A stretch of 64,000 nt of DNA, taken from the NCBI GenBank assembly GCA_013397795.1, contig VZTJ01004776.1, positions 7,967-71,966 of the forward strand, in the 5' to 3' direction. Shown here in pieces: positions 48,966 through 60,264 of the stretch. Made by a program: the position numbers and the translations under genes. This stretch comes from Orthonyx spaldingii (taxonomy: Eukaryota > Chordata > Aves > Passeriformes > Orthonychidae). Each line of letters begins with the position of its first letter. Position 1 is the first letter of the stretch. The notes beneath the pieces were generated by a model. That model was given only the letters and a program-made list of their open reading frames with translations, searched no databases and was not told the origin of the DNA.

Positions 48966-51900
48966 GATGGTTGTAGTTCTGTCACAAAAATTATGCAAGG
49001 CTGAATGACAGAATCAAAGAAGCTGAATAAGTGTGTGCTCTCCTCTTCTGCCAGAAATACTTGGTTTGGAAGCAATGGTGCAGACCTGGGACAAAAAAAT
49101 GAGGCAGAGAAGTGAGGGTGAAGCAGAAGAGTAAAGGACCTACATTGTTATCCAGCCTCCCTTTGCAAGCCTTGCACTGAGTACTATGGAATGAGGCCTC
49201 CTACACTTGTAACATGTAGCTGTGCTCCAGAATATTTCGTTGTGAGTTTGGAAACTAATGTCATGGGGCCTGTGGAATAACATTGTAATCAAACATAATT
49301 ACTCCCAGTTGAACTGCATGAGAGGAGACAGACAGCTGTGGAACAGCATCCCAAATATGACTGTTCTATCACCTTGGCAGAGATAACATCCTTGCAATGA
49401 TGTCCTTGCTCCAAGTGGTGAACTCAAGACTCTCACAGTCTGTGTTCTGCAGTCAGACACATGTTTTCTGCAGAAGCCACTACTACTTCCCATAACATCT
49501 GCTACAGAATTGAGGAGTGGCATTTGATGTTGTCAAAAAATAGTTGATATTTTGGTAAATATCAAGTAGGTATTTTTAAAAACATGATGTTTCATATCCC
49601 TTTTTTATTCAACTTTTCATAAGCATCCAGCAAAGCATCTGAAAAGGTGAAATAATGTAATGCAGACAAAATTACAGATTCACAGATACAACAGCATACA
49701 CTAAATTAAATTTTCAATTTGCAGCTTAGCTAGAAGGGGATTTTTACAGGAAGGTGTTGACATAGACCTGAATTTTAGGGAAAAGACACATGTGACTTTA
49801 AGAACACATGCACAAAGAGAATCTCTCTCACACACATGAGATTCTCAATATTATAAAGAGCCCTAAAAGACTAAGGAAAAAAGCTTAGTTGATCATTAAT
49901 ATTTCTGAATTAGGTTATTTGAATGCATTCTGTTTTCAGAAAATATGTTATGATCCTGTTAAGCTTTAAAATACTTCTACCTAATTCTTGCATGACAAAA
50001 CAGTCACAGCTGATTTATACTTTGGTAAAATAACCTAAGTTGCTGAAAATAAAAATCTATTATGGTTCTTAGATTATCAGAAAACTGCCACCTTAAAACT
50101 ATACTAACAGATTCTCTACTATTATAGTGGCATGGCTGAACTATAAGCCTGACCTTATGTACTTCTATGCATATAGCTGACAATTAGAACCAAATATGAA
50201 CAAAATCACAGTTTTGTAGTGTTCAGGTTTTTATTAGTTCTTGACAAATTTGCACTTCACAATATATCAAAACTGGCAGACACTGAAGTTAACAAAATGA
50301 ATATACAAATAAACTAATTTTGTTTTGCAGTGAGATTGCAAGAGTCAGCCTTAACACAATCTGATTTTAGGATTTTATTTGATACTGATGTGATTTTATT
50401 TGATATTGATTTGATTTTATTTGATATTCCTAGGGATTCAAGCAGAAGGTTTGTTCCACATGAGCTGTATTTCTCATCCATGGACCTGTCATCAAGCAGT
50501 TTTTCTTGGGTGAATAGATGTAATTAATCCGGAGAATTCTGCATTGCTCCTGTTCAAGCCCAGAGTTTGGGACAGGCACATTCCATCCTTGTAGCATGTC
50601 TTTACTCAGTTTAGGCACTCTGATGTTCAATGACATGATTTACAGGGCAGAAATTTTTTTTGCTATGTAAATTCAAGAAGTGAATTGCAGCAAATATGGG
50701 TGTGTTATTCATTGTACTCACAGTTCAGTTTCTGCATGAAGGGCCTATTTTAATGTTACTTTTTGAAATATATGGGGAGCGTATCATCTCCATTCATATA
50801 TGAACTTGGCAATAATTGAACTGTCATCTTCCTAAATTTACATGTTTCTAATGGCATGAACCAACCTGCTGAAACTACTTATTAATTTTGCATCCAAGTC
50901 TGAACAAGAAGACTTTCACCTTTTGCTATTTCTGGCAGTGCTGGGGCTTTTTGTTTGTTTGTTTGTTTGTTTGTTACAAACAAACCAACTTGCATTACTG
51001 CTCTTTTAAGAACCTTTGATAGCATTAGCCTTAGGCCCTTCAATACCCTTTTGTGAAATCTTATTTTAGTAATTTTTGATGCCCAGTATTGTTTTGGTCT
51101 TTTGCAGGTTACAAATGTGAGCATAAAACAATCCTGACTTTTTTCTGAGTATTACCACTGAAGACTCAACTGTTGTGACACTGGGAAACGCACATGTGAC
51201 AGTCCTTCCAGTATGACAGAGTGGTTCCTGTATGGCAAAAGCACAGCTTGAGAACAAGCAACCAGAATATGTTGTTTGCAAGATGGTAATATACTTCCAA
51301 CAGAACAAGAATACTTTATTAAAATTTTCTGAGGTTAGATTAGTTTTAAGGCAAATATAGAGGCTATCTGCAAAAACCTCTATGAGATTTATATAGACAA
51401 CAATTCAGCTTTTATCTTTACAGAATAATCACAGGTGGGATGCTGCTTATACATCAATTAAAATTTCTAAGCTTTTGGGCAGCTCACATATGTTCTAAAC
51501 ATCTTCATACATATGACATTAGGATTTGTGTTGATCTAATCAGTAATTATTGTATTGCTTTGTTGGTAAGATGTCATGCTCCTGGGGAAAAATGAAAGCT
51601 TCAGAGCACAAAAAAATGGCAAAGAGTGTTCTGTACCTTTATTTTACTTACACATCTGTCCTTTTTTAACACAAGGAAACAGTGAGGAGATAACAGCAAT
51701 TTGGTTATTCCTAAAAAAGTGACAGGAAAGGTACTCCAGGTCCTGGTACTACAAAGAAATGAAAGTGGAATTTTTGCCTTTGGAAAAGAAAAAGAAAAGC
51801 ATCCCAGATCTAAAAATGTAGACATCTACAGCCTAGCTAATTGCAGCTGGTCCTTATAATTTCAACATTTAAAGTGTTATACATGTGATCACACAGACTG

Positions 51901-52294
51901 TGTTCCAATCAGAAAAGAAAATCATTTCAATATACAGCAGTGGTTTCTGACAAAGGAAATAATCAAATTAAGTTGAACTACTCACATTTTGCATAGGCTT
52001 TGACATCATATTGCACAGATAATATTTACCATGAAACTCCTAAACTTTTCTTGCTTTATACTACTTATTTCAGGAGCTGGTGATCTATAAGAACATATTT
52101 ACATAAATATAATGTTTCTTCCAGCACTGTTCAATATTTAACTCTGTAAACTTGTACAGTTCTGTACCTCAGTTGCATGTGCAGAAATTACAGTAGTAGT
52201 CATGTCAGACTTCTCTTTCAAACTATAGGCTTTAAATTAAGCTTTTATTTTTCTCTTTTTATCCAGCACTGTACTTTACACATTCCAGTGAAAG
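48966..52294. other. Between ABCG2 and its relic copy, no gene seen
   Basis: AT-rich sequence. I searched for equivalents of the early ABCG2 exons (Walker A, signature, Walker B) and saw none. A short direct repeat of TTTTATTTGATATTGAT-like units lies at 50374-50430, and a (TTTG)n run at 50950-50975. Confidence 0.45.
50950..50975. repeat. (TTTG)n microsatellite
   Basis: Six or so perfect TTTG units. Confidence 0.9.
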
Positions 52295-52383
52295 GTCTCC
52301 TTGCCCATGGCAGAGAGGCTGGCACTAGGTGATCTTTAAGGTCTCTTCTAACTCAAAACATTGTATTATTCTATGATATATCT
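52295..52383 (+). mobile_element. Short CR1 3' fragment, plus strand
   Basis: Contains GGTGATCTTTAAGGTCTCTT, then TAACTCAAAACATTGTATTA and TTCTATGATA, the last tens of bases of a CR1 element. Confidence 0.75.
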
Positions 52384-52525
52384 GGTTCTTCCCGTTAGTT
52401 AAGGACTAATTAGTACAACTACATTGCTTGCACAAGCCAGGAGACACATCATCCCTATAATGACTGTAACATGTACTTTTAAAAACAGTGTAAGCAGGGG
52501 GGAGAAAATTAGGAGAAGGGAAATG

Positions 52526-52953
52526 AGTCCAGAACCCCTGAGGTTACAAGGCTTGGAGTATGTGTGTGTGCCTGTATGTTGATACTATGGAGATCCTTAA
52601 TAATTGCTTTGTAAAAGCTTGACCTTGTGACAAGAATTAGGCTCTCAAGGACCTCCTTAATATCCCAAGGTTAATGGTTGCTAACAGTCTTTTGTATCTC
52701 CCCACCCTCATTAGGGGTGGATTTGTCCAGCATTCTTTTAGGGGTACATGGCTCATTAAGGCTTTTTTTCATTAATCTGCTCCAAATTGGTCTTGAAATG
52801 ATCCCTTCTTTCCACTGCAACTGACTTAGGAGCTGAATTATCCCTGACATTTGCTCCTTTCGGCAGGATCTTAGTGAGAGGGTACCATGGATCAAGGGGT
52901 TTATGGTGTTAAAATTCATGCATTACTCGGGCTTAAAAATGACAGAACTGCCT
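52526..52953. repeat. Long near-identical repeat, copy B
   Basis: Direct repeat of 41512-41939 at an offset of exactly 11014 bases, with one substitution. Its position upstream of the two ABCG2 relic exons is collinear with copy A inside ABCG2. Outside the block the flanks share almost nothing. Confidence 0.95.
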
Positions 52954-53014
52954 GATACCATTGTTTTCCTGAGTTTTTTGTCATTTGCATTTTTCATTTA
53001 AAAAGTGTGATATA

Positions 53015-56000
53015 CAGAATTTAATGATTCTGATTATATCACTAGCTTGACTGAAAACATGTTTTCGTATATGAAAATTCCTATTTAGTTTGCTTATGCT
53101 TTGATAGCAATTGATTTAATCCGGACTCTTGGAAATTTTAAAGACTTACTTTCAGTTAGGTTTTAGTGTATTCAATCTGGTTGAAGATTTTTCTTTACAT
53201 TCCCTGTCTGAACTACTTTAAAATAATTAAAATAAATCACAAGATGAGGGTTGTTATTTTCTAAAGAGTTATTAATCTCATTTAAATCAATTAGTTTGAA
53301 TGAAGACTTGTGGTAACAATAATTTTACAAGATACCACTTTTAAATTTTATTGCTTTCAGCACAGAAACTAAAGTTTGATATTTTCTGTGCCAGTAAGTG
53401 AAATTGCTTGTTCCTTGTCGTGAATGCTCATGAAGGCAAGAACACATATGAAATTGGCTAGATACAGAGAATGAATCCTCCAGTTGAAATGCTCATGTCC
53501 TAGGAAGAATATTTAAAACTTATACAGGTTCTGAAAGCCATTAATTCAGAGAAGCCTGAAAAAGCTCTATATTTCTTTAATAATAAGAAGAAAAAAGTAA
53601 AAGGCAGTCTTAGTGCTGATTGCAGCCTAAGGAGAAAACATGTATTAATTGAGAGCTTTTAATATGCATAAAGGCACTGGCAAAACTGAAATCATTGGTG
53701 TCTAATTTTTACTCTTTTAGCTTATTCTCTGTAGCTAAAAGCATTTAATAATCAATAATATCAATTGTTGGAGCAATTCTTCTGGAATAAAGAGTTAGTT
53801 CAGTGGAATTTGAAGCAGGCTAGTAAGCCTGGTGTCAGAGCAATTTGAATGGCTTTTGATGAAGAAGCAGAAGGCTAGACAGTATAGAAAACAAATTTCC
53901 TCTTCAAATCTGCTGCCTTATTTTCAAAACTGCTGTTAGTGAGTGATTTAATTGATTCTGTAACATATTTACATGCAGTTGGACAATTGCATGATATAGG
54001 CTGCCGACTTTTCAAATGACATATGTAAAAGGCCCATGACACTGATTCGGGAACTGTGACTTATTTTTCACCGTGTACCAAGGCCTCGAAAAATTGTATT
54101 TGTTCAATCAAAGATTTAACAAGTGTCTGAGTGCTTGCTGACCCTCTAGTTCTCACGCTGGGCTTACATGTTTTGCTGATGAAGCCACTACCACTGGCTG
54201 GATGCTTCAGTGGCATAAAAAATGTCATCATCTTTCCTGACTGCTGTGTTGGTAAATACAATAAGAGCCTCGTAGGCCATATACTCACCACCTGTGAGGA
54301 AAGACATTTATTTAACTTGGGTTTTCCAGGGGACATTGAGAAATGTAGAGTAGCATCCCACTAAGGCAGACAATAAATCAACAAAAAGATTTGCTGTTCT
54401 GTGTTGTTCCAGCACAGAGGAAGGATTTAAAAAAAATACCATAAAAGCCACAAAGAATTTATGTCAGGTGAACACTTGAAGTTAACAGACCGTAATGATA
54501 ATGAATACATCCACTAGAGAAGGAAGAAAGAAAACAATTAAGATAGCAACATCACAAAAAAAAATTAAATTATGTATGTATATCTCTTGTCTTCAGAGAC
54601 TAAATAGTTATAGATTAAGAGCTAAAAACAACAGTTTCTTTACATGTGGAGATAGATGGAGAGACCCAAGGGCAGCCTAACCTAGCCTGCTAAAATAAGT
54701 AAACTCTGTTTCTCCAGTTTCATGTATTTCCTTCATATTTCAAGAGAAATAATCTTTGCCTCCATAAGGTTTTGAGTCATGTCTGGTTCATTCTCAAGAA
54801 AGCTGCCTTGCCTTAGTCACCCTTAGTCACCCTGCTTCCTCAGGGAACACATTACTGCAATTACTCCTTCACTCTCCGTATTATGAAATAGCCATCTACC
54901 TTCTGATTACTTTTTCACTGACCCAGTGGACACAAAGTTAAGTGCTTAGGATGCACTGCTCTGTATGGCTGAAAACAGGCACTTCAGGTGGAATTTGTTT
55001 CTGGACACATACCAGCATCAGACCACGGTGAGTCAAACCTCCTCAAATGATCCCTGTTATGGATTTGTTTCCTGCACACTTTGTACAAATCATCTTTCAA
55101 AAGAGAACATCACTTAATATGGAAAGAAAAGAAAAAAGGGCAATTTTCTGATATTAACTGGTAAATGCCAGCTTCATAAACATCAATTTGCAGCCTCTTG
55201 AGCTTTCAGTGAAGTGCAAGAGCTCACTTTGTGTTTAGCTGTGTCTTTTTACACAAAAGGTCCATAGCAGGAGGAGAGTGTAATGTGATAATGTAAATAA
55301 CAGCATAACAGCAGTGTCAATAAAGACTCCTGGAGTTGCTCTCCTGGGTCTTCCATGTGATACACTTCTTTTTGCTAAATAATCTGTGATTATGGTTCTT
55401 ACACACATGAACAACTTCTTTCAACTTAAATATTCCCCTCCCCTTTTTTAAAATGAGTTCTCCTGTTAGATAGATGTTATTTTCATCTTCCCACTGCACC
55501 ATAAAAATGGGAAAAGTCTCCTGAACATAAATGCTTTTACTCTCCCAGTCCATATCTCCCTCCTCTTCTTGATGGGCATGAAATAACCACCAGTTAAGAC
55601 AGTTAAAGCCCTTGTAAAACCCATTTCTTCACTTAACTGTTTCAAATGACTAAGCCAGGAAACACAGCTGGCCTTTATTACACAGCTGTGGCATCACAGG
55701 AACATCGAGAGAAATGGAAATTTCTTACCAGGGCTTGCCAGCACTGCCTTTCTGCAGCACAAGGTTTCTCGTGGCTGCATCTTTCTGCACACAGCCATCT
55801 GAAACTTGGGAACTGGGGAACTCAGTCTGACAGCATCCACCTCGGCTCCAGGAAAAGCTGATGGCAGTAGAAAAGTGTGCTTACCTCAGACTTTGGAATG
55901 AACTGGTAATTGCAAGTTTGGCCTGAAAGGAGCATTCTTTTCCTTTGAGTGTTTCTCAGAGTTTACATCACACCACTCTCCATGCAACTGTGAAAAGCAG

Positions 56001-56267
56001 CAGCATGCCTGGGCAGCTCACACAGGCATTTCTGGCAGTGTTACGTTTTTATTTTGAAAATACCTCAAATGTGTCTTTCCAGGAAACAAAGCCCAATTCT
56101 TGTCACTGAAAATTATTTTTTTCAAAAGTAGACGTCTTAAAAACTGAACAGGAGTTAAATTCTAACTCTGTAAGAGTTGAATATTGTTGATTTGTTTTTT
56201 ATGAATAGTTTCTTAATAAGTTATTTTGTCCCCTGTGAGTATCTGCTAATCTTTAACTCTTTCCAAG
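53015..56267. other. No gene seen; expected place of relic ABCG2 exons 10-14
   Basis: If the ABCG2 duplicate was once complete, the exons for membrane segments 1-5 should lie here. I could not recognise any of them. An ORF pair at 54061-54364 has no ABCG2-like motif. The sequence is AT-rich. Confidence 0.4.
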
Positions 56268-57131
56268 ACTCTGCAAATGAATGAAATTACTGCTCTAAAC
56301 TTTTGTCAAAATGTCACCAGCAAAACTGTGGTGGATGCAAACTGTCATGATCGATCCTTTGGCAAGCTTACTGCATTACTAAAGACTTTTTGAGAGCCAC
56401 ATGAACCCAGTACACTCCCCAAATGTCAAAACCCTTCTTGCTCTCTTCCTAGCTGGAAGGCCTGCCCCAAAATACTGGAACACCTGGCTGCAGGAAATCT
56501 GCTCTCACACTTCATCCAAATTCAGCCCTGTGAAGAAGGCAGAAATTTGATGCTTTTGCCTCCTGGGATGTAGTTTCAGTCTCTCTGAGTATTTCTTGGA
56601 GTGGAAACAAAGCAGAAGAGCTGCCAGAATCTCCAATCCAAGGAAAACTTGTGATGCCACTGCTGTTTTAGCATTACTGATGGTTAAGCAGTATGTTTGT
56701 AGCAGTCCTTTGAACCAAGCTGGAAGCAGCTGAGTGTGTGTTAAGGCATCAGTGTGAGGTGACACAAATAAAAGACAACTCTTTTGAATGCCAGTCTGTC
56801 ACCTGAACCATTAAGCTATCACTCCACCTTTCTGTACCTACTTTGCACGATCAGTGCTTAAAACCTGAAAGTCCTTGTTATACAAGTGACAATTGCTTGC
56901 AGACCTTTTATCATAACCTTTTTACCTCTTTTCCTCATTTTTTTGACTAAGCTTTTCTTCTTATTTAGATTTACTGGAGAAGAATATTTGAATGTACAAG
57001 GCATCCAAGTGATTCCTGTGGACATGGAAGAATTTCTTCAAAAACCTCTTATTCCAAACATATATCTCAAACGGCACTTCCTGAAGAAACCTTCCAATGT
57101 CAGCAATGGTACCACATACACACAGTATTAA
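56268..57131 (+). pseudogene. Relic of a tandem ABCG2 duplicate (last two exons)
   Basis: Two segments match the last two ABCG2 exons in order and phase. The first, 56268-56368, follows a CCAAG acceptor and reads TLQMNEITALNFCQNVTS, the counterpart of ALQINELTGLNFCSSSNN in ABCG2. Its donor is lost (CT/TACTGC where ABCG2 has CT/GTAAGT), and the frame then meets TGA at 56391-56393. The second, 56963-57131, opens after TTATTTAG in the same phase as the true last exon and reads FTGEEYLNVQGIQVIP, then ends ending in HFLKKPS plus a 12-residue extension and TAA (57129-57131). About six residues of the last membrane segment are missing, and the conserved cysteine before TGEEYL is phenylalanine. A poly(A) signal sits at 57196. 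Similarity to ABCG2 is low outside these motifs, so the duplication is old. It could be a pseudogene or supply alternative terminal exons to ABCG2. Confidence 0.7.
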
Positions 57132-57195
57132 GTAAATTAGAGTTCCCACATCCCCCACACTGTGACTTTTATAGTGCTAAAAGCTTAATATACAT

Positions 57196-57201
57196 AATAA
57201 A
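57196..57201 (+). promoter_or_regulatory. Poly(A) signal after the ABCG2 relic
   Basis: AATAAA lies 65 bases after the stop of the relic terminal exon, the spacing expected of a functional or formerly functional last exon. Confidence 0.5.
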
Positions 57202-57741
57202 CTCAGTATGTATGTATTTCATTAAAGATTGAGATGGATTTACATTAATAATTCAGTTTTCATTAATAGAGTATACTTTCAAGCTGGTGAGACACCTGTC
57301 CAGAGAGAACTATGGGTCTTACATGTGAGCCTGGGCTTTCCAAGCACTATTCAAACCCTCCAGATGCTGTAGTATTCCCTCCCGAAAAAAGGGAAAAAAT
57401 AAAGGGGAATTAAAAAAAAAAAAAAAAGTTAAATTACACAGCAGTGATGAAGAGACAGTTACTAGCAGTGGGAGTTGCTACGTGAAATAGCAGAAAGCAG
57501 ACCTGTGCATTTGCAGAAACACAAATCTGAAAAAGTGTTTAAAAAAAGGACTGTTTGGGCAGTGAAGCAGTAGGAACAGCTCAGTCCTCAGTGTTCATTT
57601 ATACCCTCTACTCCCTTTATTAGGTAATCTGAGAATAAGGTATGAGAAAAGTAACACAAATAAAATGTGGGATTGTTCAGGTTTCATCATAAACAAACCA
57701 AATGTAGGGCACAATGTTTGCTTTGTAGATTATATAAATTG

Positions 57742-60264
57742 TTTATTAGGAAGTAAAGTGCTCAGTTTTACAGATCAATTGCACATTCTTGATTGTTGTA
57801 GAAGACTTGCATAATTAACAGCTTCCTAATAAGACCAAACACTGTACATTACTATGCAAAAACCATACCTTTGTAATAAGTGACAAATGGTATTATAATC
57901 TAAAACTGAAAAATGCATCAATAAAATGTTTTTAACATTTGTCAAGTGTCAATGCACTAACTGCAAGGCCAACTGTCAACACACATGGGTACCCCATGGA
58001 AACTTACTGCACTTCAAGATGAAGTTTGTTATCAAGTAACGACACGTTACAGAAATACACCGCAACAAATACAGCTGTTAATGCAAACGTTTTCATAATA
58101 AACATATAGTACAAATAAAGGTGAACCACGTGACTGAATTTACATTTTGAAAGACACATTTTGGATATGAATATAAAGACAAGGCTCTGTATATGTAAAT
58201 TGCTTTGGTATCGTATTTTCTAATTTCCTTGCATACCAGCTGGCCATGTGTATAGCTGGTGTTTCTTTTTGGTCTGTTTGTTTACAGTCAGAAATGCAAT
58301 TCAACACTGAAAAGCTTTCCTCAGAAAGGTTTCTGAGGTATAAAACCTTTCAATCAAGGCAAGAGAGAGCTTAATCTGAATGCCCTCATCCTACACAAAT
58401 GCCCTACCCACTGTGCTGTGAACTGTTTGGGCAAATTCATGAGGACTCCTGTGAAAGGGTATGAATTTCTTCCTAACACAGGACAAAATAACCCACAGAA
58501 GAACCCACACAAGAATCACAACCCATTCTCCCACATCATTCTGTTCCCGAGACACAGCTACTATGAAATTCCAACACTGACTTTCCTCCTCTTCCACCTT
58601 ACATTATTAGGTTTCTGTGCGTATGGTTTCTCATAAAAATGGAAAGGCACAAAGTCTATTTAATCTTAGCAAATTCTCTGGTTAGAGGATAGGCATTCTG
58701 AGCCACTGCATATCCAGGCAGTGCCAGTGCAAGAATATATGGAACATGGAAGCGTTGTGTAAGCAGGGCTCCCACAAGAATGAAGAGCTAACAACTGCTT
58801 GGTAAAACAAAAGGCACCAACATAATACATGCTACTTATACTTTGTTAAACTGGCATTTTTTCCTCCATATACCCTACCAGTAGCTGAGATGTGATTGAA
58901 TATGTAGCTTTCCATTATCCTTTTCACCAGCTCTGAGTCTTTAAACAAAAGACAAGTGCCATTTTCAGGAAAAAGGCACAGTTGACAGTCTCCCTCCTAA
59001 ACCAGCATTTCACATATGGAAACATATTGCTAGGCAAAACTTCAAACACTGCCTCAATACCCTCTATAGGAATACAATAGAATTTCAATGTTGCATCTCC
59101 TCTCAAAAGTAAAGCTTGTGTGACAAAGAAAGCAGAGGGAATTTAATACAAAACATCAGTGATTATACTACAGACACCTTCCCAAAGGAATCCTGTCTTG
59201 CACCTCAGCAGAAAAGTCTATGTAGAAATGTACCTAATAATTTTACAAGCAGTTCAGTTAAATGTAAATACAGACCACACAGTTGAGATGTGATTAGAAC
59301 TTCACATAGCACAAGATCAGATTTTCGCAACTGTCAGAAACTTCTCTGCCCCCTTCCCTGTCACACCCAAGGACAACCTAGTGGTTTTCAATTTTGTGTG
59401 CCTTAAAATAATGTATTCTCTGCAAAGTAGCTGTATTTATCTAAGAACCTCTGGAATGTTTATGCCAGAAACACTTAAACCATGAAAACATAGCATTAAA
59501 AAATGGGCAGTTCACAACATAGCTGAAAATTATTTTGTTAGTTGGGTGTAAAGAGACAGTTCTCATATACTTCTTCCAAAATGCTAATTATAATGCACTC
59601 AGTTTCTACCACAGAATTATGTAATTTATAAATTACATAATTGTACAAACTAAGTGCATTTTCTTCAGCTTAAAGAAACGTAGTACTTTTCAAAACAGGA
59701 AAAATAGAGTATTTTAAGTTAAGTAAAATATTAGTATACCAAGAATAACTCAGAAAGACAAGTAGAAACTAAAAACAACAAGTGCTGTTTTATCTGTCAG
59801 CTGTTATAACGAATAAGACAAACTGATGCCATCTTATTTTAAAATTTGTTTTTAAAAGCCTTTAAAATTTGTATTTTCGAAGAGGAAGCAGAAAATTAAT
59901 AGCCTTTTCTTTTAGTGTGCCAGCCACTGCACATTATTTTGTCTGAAGCTTTCTCCCGTCATGCAAGTGTTCTCAATAATACTTTTATGGAATCACATTT
60001 CTGTCCCTGTAGACTTTGTCCCACCTGATATCCCTTCAGTTTCCTGCATTTTTGTTTCCAAGGCTGCCACTCTCCCTGCTGGCATTACACATGGCTTATA
60101 CAGGCCTGAAAATGATTTATGGAGTGAATATTTACTTTTTCCCACCAGTGAAAATTGTTCTCAGTGGTCAATCACAACAATCCCCTCATGCCAGGGAACA
60201 GTGCTGGGGTATTTGCTGGCTGAATACTGACCGGTAACATTTGGAATCACCTACAAAGCTTAAC
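57742..60264 (-). other. PKD2: Probable PKD2 3' UTR
   Basis: No exon is recognised on either strand between the PKD2 stop and the ABCG2 relic. On the minus strand the clearest AATAAA is at 57742-57747, which would give a 3' UTR of about 2.5 kb. Vertebrate PKD2 is known for a long 3' UTR. The extent is inferred from the hexamer alone. Confidence 0.45.

Noticed and set aside
52671..52919. 82-codon ORF present identically at 41657-41905 and 52671-52919
   Set aside because: Identity follows from the DNA repeat itself; it has no domain and is not evidence of a gene.
54061..54364. ORFs on both strands as a relic ABCG2 exon
   Set aside because: No ABCG2 motif or matching phase could be found; left as unassigned sequence.
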